64,000 bases of DNA, taken from the NCBI RefSeq assembly GCF_001577525.1, contig NZ_CP013015.1:2344656-2408655 (forward strand), read 5' to 3'. The notes beneath the pieces are model-generated. The model did no database searches and was not told the origin of the DNA. It saw nothing but the letters and a program-made list of their open reading frames with translations. Shown here piece by piece: positions 51,582-60,328 of this stretch; the first letter of the stretch is position 1; every line of letters begins with the position of its first letter. A program made the position numbers and the translations under genes. This DNA comes from Candidatus Desulfofervidus auxilii. Lineage in GTDB: Bacteria; Desulfobacterota; Desulfofervidia; Desulfofervidales; Desulfofervidaceae.

Positions 51582-52174
51582 GAATAGTCTCATTAGGAGA
51601 TACTTTTACAAGTTCGGTTTTAATTATGATTTTTCCACGTATTGTTAAAATTATGGGCAAATCCTCCTGCTAACCGGCCCAAAGATTCCATTTTTTGTGC
51701 CTCCATTAATTGCTGTTGGGTTGATTCCAGTTCTTTGTAAGCTAGTTGTAAAGAATTATTTTTTTCTATAAGCATTTGTTTAGCCACCCGGAGTTCTTCG
51801 ATTGTTTTCTTTATATCAGAATAAAGTCCTTTAGGTTTGTTAAATATACTTTCTAAAATCCCGGCAATAAATCCACAAGTGAAATAACATACTGGAGAGT
51901 GCCGACGTCCATATTTGGCTAACTAAGCAGTGACATAATAGGAAGAGATTGCTTTGGCTATTCCACCTTGTTCATTAAGACCACTCAAGTCTAATTTCCC
52001 AAATCCAAAGGCATAATACATTTGTGAAGTAGCCTGTAATTTATCTGCTATAGTTTTTAGATAATCAGAGAAAGCCTGGAGATAAACTTCTTCAGTGGTT
52101 TTGATGAATAAGCCTAATCCATCTTTTTGAGAGCAATCTGTGTTGTAGGAAAAGTCAATATCTGCTCTTCCCAA
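51582..52174 (-). pseudogene. Broken V4R-domain histidine kinase
   Basis: Reading the minus strand: a V4R (4-vinyl reductase) domain starts with GRADIDFSYNTD and runs to AISSYYVTA. There TAG interrupts it, and the same frame continues LAKYGRRHSPVCYFT and CGFIAGILESIF. A coiled coil leads to the phospho-acceptor motif KMESLGRLAGGFAHNFNN. The next residues belong to the ATPase domain in a different frame (RGKIIIKTELVKVSPNETIP), so about 100 residues are deleted, and a GC-rich repeat ends it. No proper start codon is visible. This was a sensor kinase, possibly upstream of the Hdr cluster's regulator. Confidence 0.75.
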
Positions 52175-52226
52175 AATCCTAGTTGATTTTTAGGAGAGGA
52201 TTTACTACTTCGTGTTCATATTTCAC

Positions 52227-52255
52227 TTGACATATTAATTGCTTAGTGCTAAAGA
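52227..52255 (+). promoter_or_regulatory. Promoter of the Hdr/FrhB/MvhD operon
   Basis: A perfect TTGACA (52227-52232), a 17-base spacer and TAAAGA (3 of 6). The ATG at 52274 has GGAGGGG in front of it. The -10 box is weak. Confidence 0.45.
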
Positions 52256-52273
52256 TTGAACAAGGAGGGGATA

Positions 52274-53356
52274 ATGGCAGAAACAAAGTTAAATTTTTTA
52301 GGTTTTTTAAGTAACTTATTAGAAGGTAAATTGGTAAAGGGAATAATAAGTTTGCGTGCCTTGGATGTTAACTCGGGGAAGGTTGCTTATTCATTGGTTG
52401 TTTCAAAAGATAATATTACTGAGTTGGTTCCTGATTTTCCAGCTATGCCTGCCAATGGAGGTAAAGTAGTTTCTAGGTTTACTTTAAACAGTTCTCCTTT
52501 AGTCCCTGTAGCCGTGGTATTGAGACCTTGTGAAATAAGGGCCTTAATAGAATTGGTAAAATTAAACCAGGCCCATCTTGAAAATATCTTGATAATAGGG
52601 ATGGAGTGTGGCGGTGTTTATCCTTATCAAAGTTTAATTACTAAGCAAGACATAGACAATCTGTTATCGGAATACAGAGAATCTTTGAAAAAAGGTGAAA
52701 ATCCAGCAGGGATTAGGCCTGTATGTGCAGGCTGTACAGATTTTCGTCCTGTATTGGCCGATGTGATAGTTTCACAGATAGGGAGAGATCAACCAGTGCT
52801 TTTTTTTCCTACAGAAAAAGGCAAAGAGGTTGCCCAGACTTTAGGATTAACTTTAGTAGAGGAAATGATATACACCCCTGTTTCTGATGCCCTTTTGAAA
52901 AAAAGACAGGAAGAAAAAGAAAATATGGTTAAGAAAATAAAAGAAGAAATAAACGGTCTTGAAGGACTGGTTAAAATTTTTGATAACTGCATTGCTTGTC
53001 ATTGTTGTTCTCATGTTTGCCCTATTTGTTATTGTAAGGATTGCTTTTTTGAATCTGCCACCTTTGATTATAGGCCTACGGATTACTACGCTGTGCTTCA
53101 GGATAAAGGCACTTTAAAATTACCTATGGATACTCTGCTGTTTCACTTAGGCAGAATGACGCATATGGCTACATCTTGTGTAGCTTGTGGGATGTGTGAA
53201 GATGTATGTCCTGTCAATATTCCTGTAGCCAGGATATTTAAGACAGTAGGCAGTGAGCTTCAGCAACTATTTGATTACCTTCCTGGTAGAGACCTGGAAG
53301 AGACATTACCGCTCACTACTTATAAACCAGAGGAATTTCAAGAAGTGGAAACATAG
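52274..53356 (+). CDS. FrhB/FdhB-like iron-sulfur flavoprotein (first copy)
   Basis: A 360-residue protein. VVLRPCEIRALIELVKLNQ near residue 85 is the signature of the FrhB-like family, F420- or NAD(P)H-linked flavin domains. A 4Fe-4S cluster region is CIACHCCSHVCPICYCKDC near 240, and a second is CVACGMCEDVCPVNIP near 300. It probably feeds electrons from a soluble donor into the HdrA module. F420 use cannot be judged; formate, NADH or ferredoxin partners are as likely. A strong ribosome site supports the ATG. MvhD follows after 9 bases. Confidence 0.85.
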   Translation: MAETKLNFLGFLSNLLEGKLVKGIISLRALDVNSGKVAYSLVVSKDNITELVPDFPAMPANGGKVVSRFTLNSSPLVPVAVVLRPCEIRALIELVKLNQAHLENILIIGMECGGVYPYQSLITKQDIDNLLSEYRESLKKGENPAGIRPVCAGCTDFRPVLADVIVSQIGRDQPVLFFPTEKGKEVAQTLGLTLVEEMIYTPVSDALLKKRQEEKENMVKKIKEEINGLEGLVKIFDNCIACHCCSHVCPICYCKDCFFESATFDYRPTDYYAVLQDKGTLKLPMDTLLFHLGRMTHMATSCVACGMCEDVCPVNIPVARIFKTVGSELQQLFDYLPGRDLEETLPLTTYKPEEFQEVET

Positions 53357-53365
53357 GGGGTAAAT

Positions 53366-53788
53366 ATGGCTGAATTTAAACCCAATATAGTGAGTTTTCT
53401 TTGTAATTGGTGTAGTTATACTGCGGCTGATTTGGCAGGGGTAAGCAGACTTAAATATCCTCCTTACATAAAAGTCATCCGGGTGATGTGTTCTAGTAGA
53501 GTGGATCCGGTATTCATTTTGAAATCTCTTTTAGATGGGGCTGATGGTGTGTTAGTTGGAGGTTGCCATCCTGGAGATTGTCACTATCAAAAGGGAAATT
53601 ACTATGCCAGAAGGAAAATAGCTTTAGTTAAACAATTATTAAAAACCTTGAACCTAGAACCTGAAAGGGTGAGACTTTCTTGGATAGGGGCATCTGAAGG
53701 TCCAAGGTTTGCCGAGGTTTGCACCGAATTTACAGAAGAAATTCAAAAATTGGGCCCTAATTCTGCCAAACAAGAAATCTTCTTGTGA
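53366..53788 (+). CDS. MvhD-like hydrogenase iron-sulfur subunit (first copy)
   Basis: A 140-residue protein with the MvhD pattern. CNWCSYTAADLAG near residue 13, RVMCSSRVDP near 37 and GGCHPGDCHYQKGNYYARRK near 65 supply the Cys ligands of a 2Fe-2S centre. MvhD relays electrons between an input enzyme and HdrA. Here it sits between the FrhB-like and HdrA-like genes, with 10 bases on each side. Confidence 0.92.
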   Translation: MAEFKPNIVSFLCNWCSYTAADLAGVSRLKYPPYIKVIRVMCSSRVDPVFILKSLLDGADGVLVGGCHPGDCHYQKGNYYARRKIALVKQLLKTLNLEPERVRLSWIGASEGPRFAEVCTEFTEEIQKLGPNSAKQEIFL

Positions 53789-53798
53789 GGAGGCAAGT

Positions 53799-56759
53799 AT
53801 GGAAAGCACTGTGCTCATATATGGAACAAGCCTTGCGGGTTACAGATTGGCCTATGCTTTAGGGAAAATGGGGTATAAGAGTATTATCCTTAATAGGGGT
53901 AGTTATGTAGACCAGTATAAAAATCAAGTATTATCTCAACTACCGCTTGATTTCTGCTGGATATGCGGGGCCATGCCTCAAAGGCTTTTTATTGGCTTAG
54001 GGGCCTTGCAAGTATTTTATAATGCAGAAATTTTAAAGGTCTCTGGTGAGCCTGGAAACTTTAAAGTAAAGGTTAAAAAGAAAGACCAATATGTAAACAA
54101 CTTGGCTTGCACAGAGTGTGAGGCTTGTATTGAAGCTTGTCCGGTAGAAGTCACTGAAAATGGAGAGAAAAGAAAGGCCATTTATGTTATACCCAAAATA
54201 GGCTGGGAAAACATATTTATGATTGACGACGAACATTGCACCAAGTGTGGAGAATGTGAAAAGGTATGTCCTACAGGCTGTTTAAAAATAGATAGACCAG
54301 AGGAGATATTAGAAATAAATGTAGGGGCGATTGTATTGGCTCCTGAATTTGAAGAACCTTCTCAAAAAGACCTAGCCCCGTTTGGATATGGCAAATTAGC
54401 TAATGTGGTAAAATCATGTGATTTAGCCAGAAAATCATTATTGACCAATTTTATTAAGAATTCTTTAAAGCGGCCTTCTGATGGTAAACTTCCTGAAAAG
54501 ATAGCTATTGTGGTAACACCTCAATACAATCAAGGAATGGAGTATGAACCTTATAATTGTAGCATATCTGCTATTTATAGAGCATGTAAGATAAAAGAAC
54601 TTTTGTCAGAAGCAGAAGTGAGTGTGTTTTTACGAGAGTTTAAAGGTGTAGGAAAGAGGCATTATCGCTGGTATAAAAAGGCGTTGGATAAAGGTATAAA
54701 CATTGTTAGGGCAGAATCACTGGGAATAGAAGATGCCCCAAAAGAGAATTTGACAGTCAAATATGCATTAGGTGGACAGAAAAAAGAGTTAGAGGCAGAA
54801 TTAGTTATTCTTATTACGGGTCAGAAACCACCAACTTTGATGGAAAGGCTTTCTGAGATTACTGGGATAGAAGCTGAATCACATGGATTTTGCAAAATAC
54901 TGCCATTCACCTGTGCTAAAACCACTCAAGAAGGTATCTTTGCTGTAGGTGAATTTACTGGACCAAAGGGCAATCCAGAAACCATTTGGGAAGGTTATGC
55001 GGGAGCTATTGAGGTATTAAATTATTTAGCATCTCCTAATTTTTCTCCTCCATCTCCTCCTCCCTTGAGAGATGTAAGAGGCGAAGTACCAAAAATAGGG
55101 GTGTTTATTTGTTCGTGTTTTAGCAAATTTAACAATTATATAGATTTAAATGCCTTGGTGGAAAAAGTAAAATGTCTTTCTGGTGTAACTCATGTAGAGA
55201 TAATAGATGCCTGTTGCACACTCCCTACTATTAAAGAAACAGCAGAAAAGATTAAGGCCTCAGGGGTAAATCGAGTAGTTTTAGCTGTTTGCACACCTTT
55301 ACAGAAATTGCTTAAGTTCAGAAAGACAGTGATGATGGCAGGGCTTAATCCACTATTAGCCGAATTCCTGAGGTTAAGAGAAGATGTCATCAGAGTTCAT
55401 CAAGATAAAGAAACCATGTTAGAAAAGGCCCTTGCTCTAATAGCCTCTGGTATAGAAAAGGTAAAGCGTGCTGAAGCTGCGCCACCTCCAGTAGATACAT
55501 TTGAGGGCAGTGCTTTGGTTATAGGGGGAGGGGTAGCAGGTATGGAAGCAGCTCTTAATCTAGCCAGAAGAAATTTTGCTGTTACTTTGGTAGAAAAAAC
55601 TGATAAATTGGGTGGTTTGGTAAGAAGCATAAAGCAGGACTTAGAAGGGAATGATATTTCAGATTATGTAAATAAATTGATAAAAGAAGTCAAAGAGAAT
55701 CCAAATATTACTGTTTATCTAAAGGCAGAGATAAATGATATCTATGGATATGCAGGCCATTATTATGCAGAAATTAAAGATGGAGAAAATAACCTCCATT
55801 CTATTCAGGCTGGAATAATAATGCTGGCTACCGGGGCCAAATGGTTTGAACCAAAGGGAATGTTCCTTTATGGAGAAGATGCAAGGGTCCTTACCCAGAG
55901 GGAATTAGAAGAAAAATTAGAAAAAGGTGAGATTTCAGCTAAAAAGGTGGTAATGATTCAATGTGTGGGTTCTAGAGATGAAAAACACCCTTATTGTAGC
56001 CGGATATGTTGTGCGCAAGCATTAAAAAATGCCTTGGCTCTCAGAGAAAAGGGGATTGAGGTAACCATTCTTTATAGGGATTTAACCCTTTATGGTTTTA
56101 AGGAAGATTACTATAAGCAAGCCTTAGAAAGGGGAATAAAGTTTATTCGGTTTAATGAAAAAAGATATCCTGAGGTAAAAATTAGTAATAATCAGTTAGA
56201 GGTAGAAGTAGAAAATTTGTCTTTAAATCCCGAGCTTGTAGTGCTAAGTGTAGGGATAGTGCCAGATGAAAATAATAGAAAATTGGCAGAACTTCTAGAT
56301 TATAAATTAGACAAAGATGGATTTTTTGATACCGATACCAATGCATATCCTTATGAAGAAGCCATTAAAAGGATAATGAAGCCCTTTGAGCTTTCTACCA
56401 ATGGTATTTTCCCTGTAGGGCTGGCCCATTCTCCTAGAGATTTATCAGGAGCAATACTTACTGCCAAAGATGCCGTAGGTAAGGCCTTAACAGTATTGCC
56501 TAAAAAGAAACTGCCAGCCCCAAATGCCATGTTTGTGTCTGCAGTTAAGGAATCAAAATGTGTGGGTTGTGGGATTTGTGTGGAGGTATGTCCATATAAT
56601 GCTCGTGAAATAGATGAAGAGAAAGGTATAGCAAAGGTAAGACCATTCTTGTGTGATGCTTGTGGTGCCTGTATTGTTGCCTGTCCCAGTGAAGCAGCTT
56701 ATCTCCGAAGTGCACGGGGTGAAATGATGATAGGAAGTATTGATGCCTTATTAAGGTAG
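53799..56759 (+). CDS. Double-length HdrA-like flavoprotein
   Basis: A 986-residue protein. The first half has a FAD-type start (YGTSLAGYRLAYALGKMGYK), two 4Fe-4S motifs (CTECEACIEACP near 104, CTKCGECEKVCP near 147) and its own reductase-like remainder. The second half from about 430 is HdrA proper: KIGVFICSCFSKF, VIGGGVAGMEAALNLA near 575 (FAD), QCVGSRDEKHPYCSRICC near 725, then the ferredoxin pair CVGCGICVEVCP and CDACGACIVACP near 925-955. The ATG at 53799 has GAGGAGG. HdrA carries the bifurcating flavin in related complexes. The added N-terminal module suggests a fusion of two HdrA-like units. Confidence 0.88.
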   Translation: MESTVLIYGTSLAGYRLAYALGKMGYKSIILNRGSYVDQYKNQVLSQLPLDFCWICGAMPQRLFIGLGALQVFYNAEILKVSGEPGNFKVKVKKKDQYVNNLACTECEACIEACPVEVTENGEKRKAIYVIPKIGWENIFMIDDEHCTKCGECEKVCPTGCLKIDRPEEILEINVGAIVLAPEFEEPSQKDLAPFGYGKLANVVKSCDLARKSLLTNFIKNSLKRPSDGKLPEKIAIVVTPQYNQGMEYEPYNCSISAIYRACKIKELLSEAEVSVFLREFKGVGKRHYRWYKKALDKGINIVRAESLGIEDAPKENLTVKYALGGQKKELEAELVILITGQKPPTLMERLSEITGIEAESHGFCKILPFTCAKTTQEGIFAVGEFTGPKGNPETIWEGYAGAIEVLNYLASPNFSPPSPPPLRDVRGEVPKIGVFICSCFSKFNNYIDLNALVEKVKCLSGVTHVEIIDACCTLPTIKETAEKIKASGVNRVVLAVCTPLQKLLKFRKTVMMAGLNPLLAEFLRLREDVIRVHQDKETMLEKALALIASGIEKVKRAEAAPPPVDTFEGSALVIGGGVAGMEAALNLARRNFAVTLVEKTDKLGGLVRSIKQDLEGNDISDYVNKLIKEVKENPNITVYLKAEINDIYGYAGHYYAEIKDGENNLHSIQAGIIMLATGAKWFEPKGMFLYGEDARVLTQRELEEKLEKGEISAKKVVMIQCVGSRDEKHPYCSRICCAQALKNALALREKGIEVTILYRDLTLYGFKEDYYKQALERGIKFIRFNEKRYPEVKISNNQLEVEVENLSLNPELVVLSVGIVPDENNRKLAELLDYKLDKDGFFDTDTNAYPYEEAIKRIMKPFELSTNGIFPVGLAHSPRDLSGAILTAKDAVGKALTVLPKKKLPAPNAMFVSAVKESKCVGCGICVEVCPYNAREIDEEKGIAKVRPFLCDACGACIVACPSEAAYLRSARGEMMIGSIDALLR

Positions 56760-56768
56760 GAGGGAAAA

Positions 56769-57188
56769 ATGGAATTTACACCAAAAATTATCTACTTTCT
56801 TTGTGCCTGGTGTGGTAGTGGAGGTTCAGAAACAGCCGCTGCCTATCGGCTTAAATATCCTGAAAATGTCCGTCCTTTCAGGGTAATGTGCACAGGTGCA
56901 CTAGACCCTGTCTATATTTTGAGGAGTCTTATTGAGGGGGCCGATGGCGTAGTAGTGAGCGGATGTCATCCTGGCGATTGTCATTATAATTTTGGCAATT
57001 TTAGGGGAAGAAGGAGGATTGCCATTATAAAAAGAATATTAGATAGCTTAGGATTAGATGGTGAGCGATTGTGGTTGCGCTGGGTAGCGCATGGGGAAGG
57101 AAAAAAGATGGTAGATACTGCCAAAGAATTTAATAACTATATAATCCAAAAAGGTGCAAATCCTCTAAGTAATCGTTGGGATACATAA
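56769..57188 (+). CDS. MvhD-like hydrogenase iron-sulfur subunit (second copy)
   Basis: A 139-residue paralogue of the MvhD gene at 53366. It has CAWCGSGGSETAA near residue 12, RVMCTGALDP near 38 and SGCHPGDCHYNFGNFRGRRR near 65. It lies between HdrA and the second FrhB-like gene, with 9-10 base gaps. Having one MvhD on each side of HdrA suggests two electron entry or exit points on one complex. Confidence 0.92.
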   Translation: MEFTPKIIYFLCAWCGSGGSETAAAYRLKYPENVRPFRVMCTGALDPVYILRSLIEGADGVVVSGCHPGDCHYNFGNFRGRRRIAIIKRILDSLGLDGERLWLRWVAHGEGKKMVDTAKEFNNYIIQKGANPLSNRWDT

Positions 57189-57198
57189 GGAGTTTGCC

Positions 57199-58323
57199 AT
57201 GAATACATTAGTAAAAATAGAAGAAGGAAGAAAAAAGGGAATTATTTCTTTTTTAAAATCTCTTTTAGAAAAGGGCATTGTGACCCAGGCATTGGTGCCT
57301 ATGCGAGTTCCCACTGGGACATCTTTTGCCTATATCCTTACTAAAGATCCTAATATTCTAGAAAATTGTGAACCCATAGCCCCTGTGATGCCTATCCAGG
57401 GGGCAAGGATAGTTTCCAAACTGACCAAAAAAGGTCCATTAAAGGGGGTTACGGCCGTTATTTTGCGACCTTGTGAAATAAGGGCCTTAAGAGAATTGGT
57501 AAAATTAAACCAGGTTCAGCTTGATGGTTTACTGACCATTAGTTTTGATTGTCCTGGGGTCTTTCCTTTAAAGAGTTATCTTAATGGCCATAGAGAACAG
57601 ATGGATGAGGTATTTTGGCAGGCTATTGATAAATGTGAACTTGAGGGAGCAAGGCCTGTTTGTTCTATATGTTACCTATTTAGCGGAGAATTGGCTGACC
57701 TAGAGATAGGCTTTGGTGGTATCACCTCTGATGCCTTTTCTCTTACTCCTCATTCAGAAATAGGAGAGAAGGCATTGCGTGAGTTAGGCTATGAAGAAGC
57801 ATCTTTGGAAGGCCGACAAAAATATTTAGCAGCATTAAGAGAAAAGAGGGAGATAAAAAGGAAAAATTTCTTTAAGGAATTTCGCTCTCAAGTAGAAGGT
57901 CCAGAAGGGATTATGTCTGTGCTGGCTAATTGTATCAATTGCCATAACTGTATGCGAGTTTGTCCTGTATGTTTTTGTAGAGAATGCTTTTTTGATTCTG
58001 AAGCTTTAAAAGTCTCTCCTGAGGATTATATGATGCGGGCCGAAAGAAAAGGTGGGTTAAGATTTATGCCTGATACCTTGCTCTTTCACCTTGGGAGGAT
58101 GAATCACATGAGTCTTTGTTGTGTATCTTGTGGAATGTGTGAAGATGCCTGTCCTGTCTTTGTGCCAGTAGCCAGGCTTTTTGCTTTAGTGGCAGATGAA
58201 ACCCAAAATATGTTCCATTATATTCCAGGAAGGGATTTAGAAGAGCCCATACCTTACCTTGATTATCAAGAGGAAGAACTTAAAGAGTATGAGCAGTCTT
58301 ATATTGAAGAATATGCACCTTGA
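57199..58323 (+). CDS. FrhB/FdhB-like iron-sulfur flavoprotein (second copy)
   Basis: A 374-residue paralogue of the gene at 52274. It has VILRPCEIRALRELVKLNQ near residue 92, CINCHNCMRVCPVCFCREC near 252 and CVSCGMCEDACPVFVPVARLF near 310. A 48-bp stretch (57467-57514) is almost identical to 52524-52571, although the rest of the genes has diverged. It ends the plus-strand operon and overlaps the convergent hdrA by 25 bases. Confidence 0.85.
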   Translation: MNTLVKIEEGRKKGIISFLKSLLEKGIVTQALVPMRVPTGTSFAYILTKDPNILENCEPIAPVMPIQGARIVSKLTKKGPLKGVTAVILRPCEIRALRELVKLNQVQLDGLLTISFDCPGVFPLKSYLNGHREQMDEVFWQAIDKCELEGARPVCSICYLFSGELADLEIGFGGITSDAFSLTPHSEIGEKALRELGYEEASLEGRQKYLAALREKREIKRKNFFKEFRSQVEGPEGIMSVLANCINCHNCMRVCPVCFCRECFFDSEALKVSPEDYMMRAERKGGLRFMPDTLLFHLGRMNHMSLCCVSCGMCEDACPVFVPVARLFALVADETQNMFHYIPGRDLEEPIPYLDYQEEELKEYEQSYIEEYAP

Positions 58324-60317
58324 TGTAAGATTCCCTTCATCTCTCCTAGAATTTGCTCATCTCTAAACAGCCTTTGGGCAATAGCCTTAGAAGGACAGGC
58401 ACAAGCACAGGATCCGCAACCCTTACAAAGGGCCTCGTTAACCCTAACTACTCCCTTTCCTTTATCAAAAGAAATGGCAGCGTAAGGACAAACACTCATA
58501 CATATTTGACAACCAGTGCACCTTTCTTCATCTACGATGGCGGTGCTTGGTTCAAGTTCTACGTGTCCCCTATCAATTAAGGCCATGGCCTCTGCAGCTG
58601 CCCCTCCTGCTTGAGCAACAGTGTCAGGAATATCCTTAGGTCCTTGGCAGGCACCGGCAATAAATACACCATCAGTAAATGTAGAAACTGGAGCTAATTT
58701 GGGATGTTTTTCTAAAAACCACCCTTCAGCAGAACACGAGATATTCAAAAGCTTTCTTATTTCCTGAGCATCCTTTTGTGGTTCTAATCCCACAGCGAGA
58801 ACAACCATATCTACCGGTATCCTTTTTATCTTTCCTAGGAGTGTGTCTTCCACCACAATTACCAACTTACCCAGTTCTTTTTCTTCTTCTGACTCAAAGA
58901 TATCTGTAACTTCAGCTACTTTTCCCCTCATAAAAATTGTGCCTTCATCCATGATTTTTTTATAGAATTCCTCATATCCTTTTCCTGCAGCCCTTATATC
59001 AATATAAAAATTGTATATCTGAGCGCTTGTTCTTTCTCGGACTAAGTGGGCTATCTTCATAGAATACATACAACAAACCTTTGAGCAATATACATTGTAA
59101 TTTTCATCTCTTGAGCCAACACAATGAATTATGCCTACTCTTCTAGGTTTTGAACCATCCCTCAAAATTACCTCTCCAGAGGTAGGTCCAGAGGCATTTA
59201 AAAGCCTTTCAACCTCCAAGGAGGTATATACATTGGGATATTTTTTATAACCATATCTGCTTATTCTGCTGGCATCAAAGGTCTTAAAACCAGTGGTTAC
59301 GATAATTGTACCTACTTCAATTTCTATTTCTTGCTCTTTCTGGTCAAAATTAATAGCAAATCTCTGTGAGATTTTTTCACAGGCCTCTTTACACTTCTTC
59401 TCGCATTTATGGGTCTTAAATTCAATGCAGGTTTGGGGGTCAATGACGGCTGCTAGGGGAACTGCCTGCGGGAAGGGAATATAAATAGGCTTTCTTAAGC
59501 CAAGACCTTCATCAAATTCAGAAGGAAATTTTGGCTTTTTATAAATGCAATTTTCCACACAGGCATAACACCCAATGCATTTTTCTTCATCTACATATCT
59601 TGGTTTTTTCCTAATCTTAACCTTGAAGTTTCCTACAAATCCACTTACTTCCTTTACTTCAGAGTAAGCCATCAAATGAATGTTGGGATGGTCTTTTACA
59701 GCGGTCATTTTGGGTGTCAGGATGCAGGCAGCACAATCTAAAGTAGGGAATGTCTTATCAAATTTGGCCATGTGCCCACCTATGGAAGGTTGTTTTTCCA
59801 CTAGATAGACTTTTTTCCCTGCATCGGCCAAGACCAAAGAGGCAGTTATACCAGCGATTCCTCCTCCGATTATCAAGACATCAGGATTTACTTTTACTTC
59901 CTTTGTCTCAAGAACTTCATGCTCTTTTACCCTGTTCACTGCGGCTGCAATAAGGGCCTTGGCCTTTTCCGTAGCCTCTTTGGGGTCTTCTGTTACCCAG
60001 GAAACAAGCTCTCTAATACTGACCATCTGAAAAAGAAATGGATTTAAACCGCCTTCTTGGGTGGCCTTTCTAAAAGTATGTTCATGGAGGTGGGGAGAAC
60101 AAGAGGCAACGATTATTCTGTTAAGGCCCAGATTTTTAATATCTGTTTTTATCAAATTTTGACCAGGGTCAGAACACATATATTTATATTCCCTGGCTAC
60201 CGCTACCCCTGGCAATTTTTCTGCAAATTTAGCCACTTCAGCCACATCCACCTTTGCAGCGATATTAATGCCACAATCACACAAATAAACACCTATTTTA
60301 ATTCCCTCTTTATCCAT
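58299..60317 (-). CDS. hdrA: HdrA-like FAD/iron-sulfur subunit
   Basis: A 672-residue protein of canonical HdrA layout. YLCDCGINIAAKVDV starts the chain, MCSDPGQ and VASCSPHLHEHTFR follow near 50-85, then the FAD motif IIGGGIAGITASLVLA near 150. LDCAACILTPKM holds HdrA-specific Cys residues. Cluster motifs are CIGCYACVENC near 250, CTGCQICMSVCP near 597 and CKGCGSCACACP near 635. It is last in the etf operon, 11 bases after the membrane oxidoreductase, with AGGAGG. It may form a soluble module with that protein's HdrD-like part or bind the MvhD/FrhB partners from the neighbouring operon. Confidence 0.93.
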   Translation of the reverse strand: MDKEGIKIGVYLCDCGINIAAKVDVAEVAKFAEKLPGVAVAREYKYMCSDPGQNLIKTDIKNLGLNRIIVASCSPHLHEHTFRKATQEGGLNPFLFQMVSIRELVSWVTEDPKEATEKAKALIAAAVNRVKEHEVLETKEVKVNPDVLIIGGGIAGITASLVLADAGKKVYLVEKQPSIGGHMAKFDKTFPTLDCAACILTPKMTAVKDHPNIHLMAYSEVKEVSGFVGNFKVKIRKKPRYVDEEKCIGCYACVENCIYKKPKFPSEFDEGLGLRKPIYIPFPQAVPLAAVIDPQTCIEFKTHKCEKKCKEACEKISQRFAINFDQKEQEIEIEVGTIIVTTGFKTFDASRISRYGYKKYPNVYTSLEVERLLNASGPTSGEVILRDGSKPRRVGIIHCVGSRDENYNVYCSKVCCMYSMKIAHLVRERTSAQIYNFYIDIRAAGKGYEEFYKKIMDEGTIFMRGKVAEVTDIFESEEEKELGKLVIVVEDTLLGKIKRIPVDMVVLAVGLEPQKDAQEIRKLLNISCSAEGWFLEKHPKLAPVSTFTDGVFIAGACQGPKDIPDTVAQAGGAAAEAMALIDRGHVELEPSTAIVDEERCTGCQICMSVCPYAAISFDKGKGVVRVNEALCKGCGSCACACPSKAIAQRLFRDEQILGEMKGILHQGAYSSI

Positions 60318-60328
60318 TTATGCCTCCT

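Noticed and set aside
51445-51660. Minus-strand 71-residue frame as a gene
   Set aside because: It mixes a histidine kinase ATPase fragment, a GC-rich repeat and non-coding sequence. It is part of the kinase relic.
38911-51940. Reassignment of TAG to an amino acid
   Set aside because: TAG ends several intact, well-bounded genes (ribF, sbcD, rpsU, the methylase, two Hdr-cluster genes), followed at once by the next gene's ribosome site.
53709-53798. N-terminal extension of the double HdrA gene
   Set aside because: It overlaps the MvhD gene in another frame; the ATG at 53799 has a strong GAGGAGG and starts the FAD fold.
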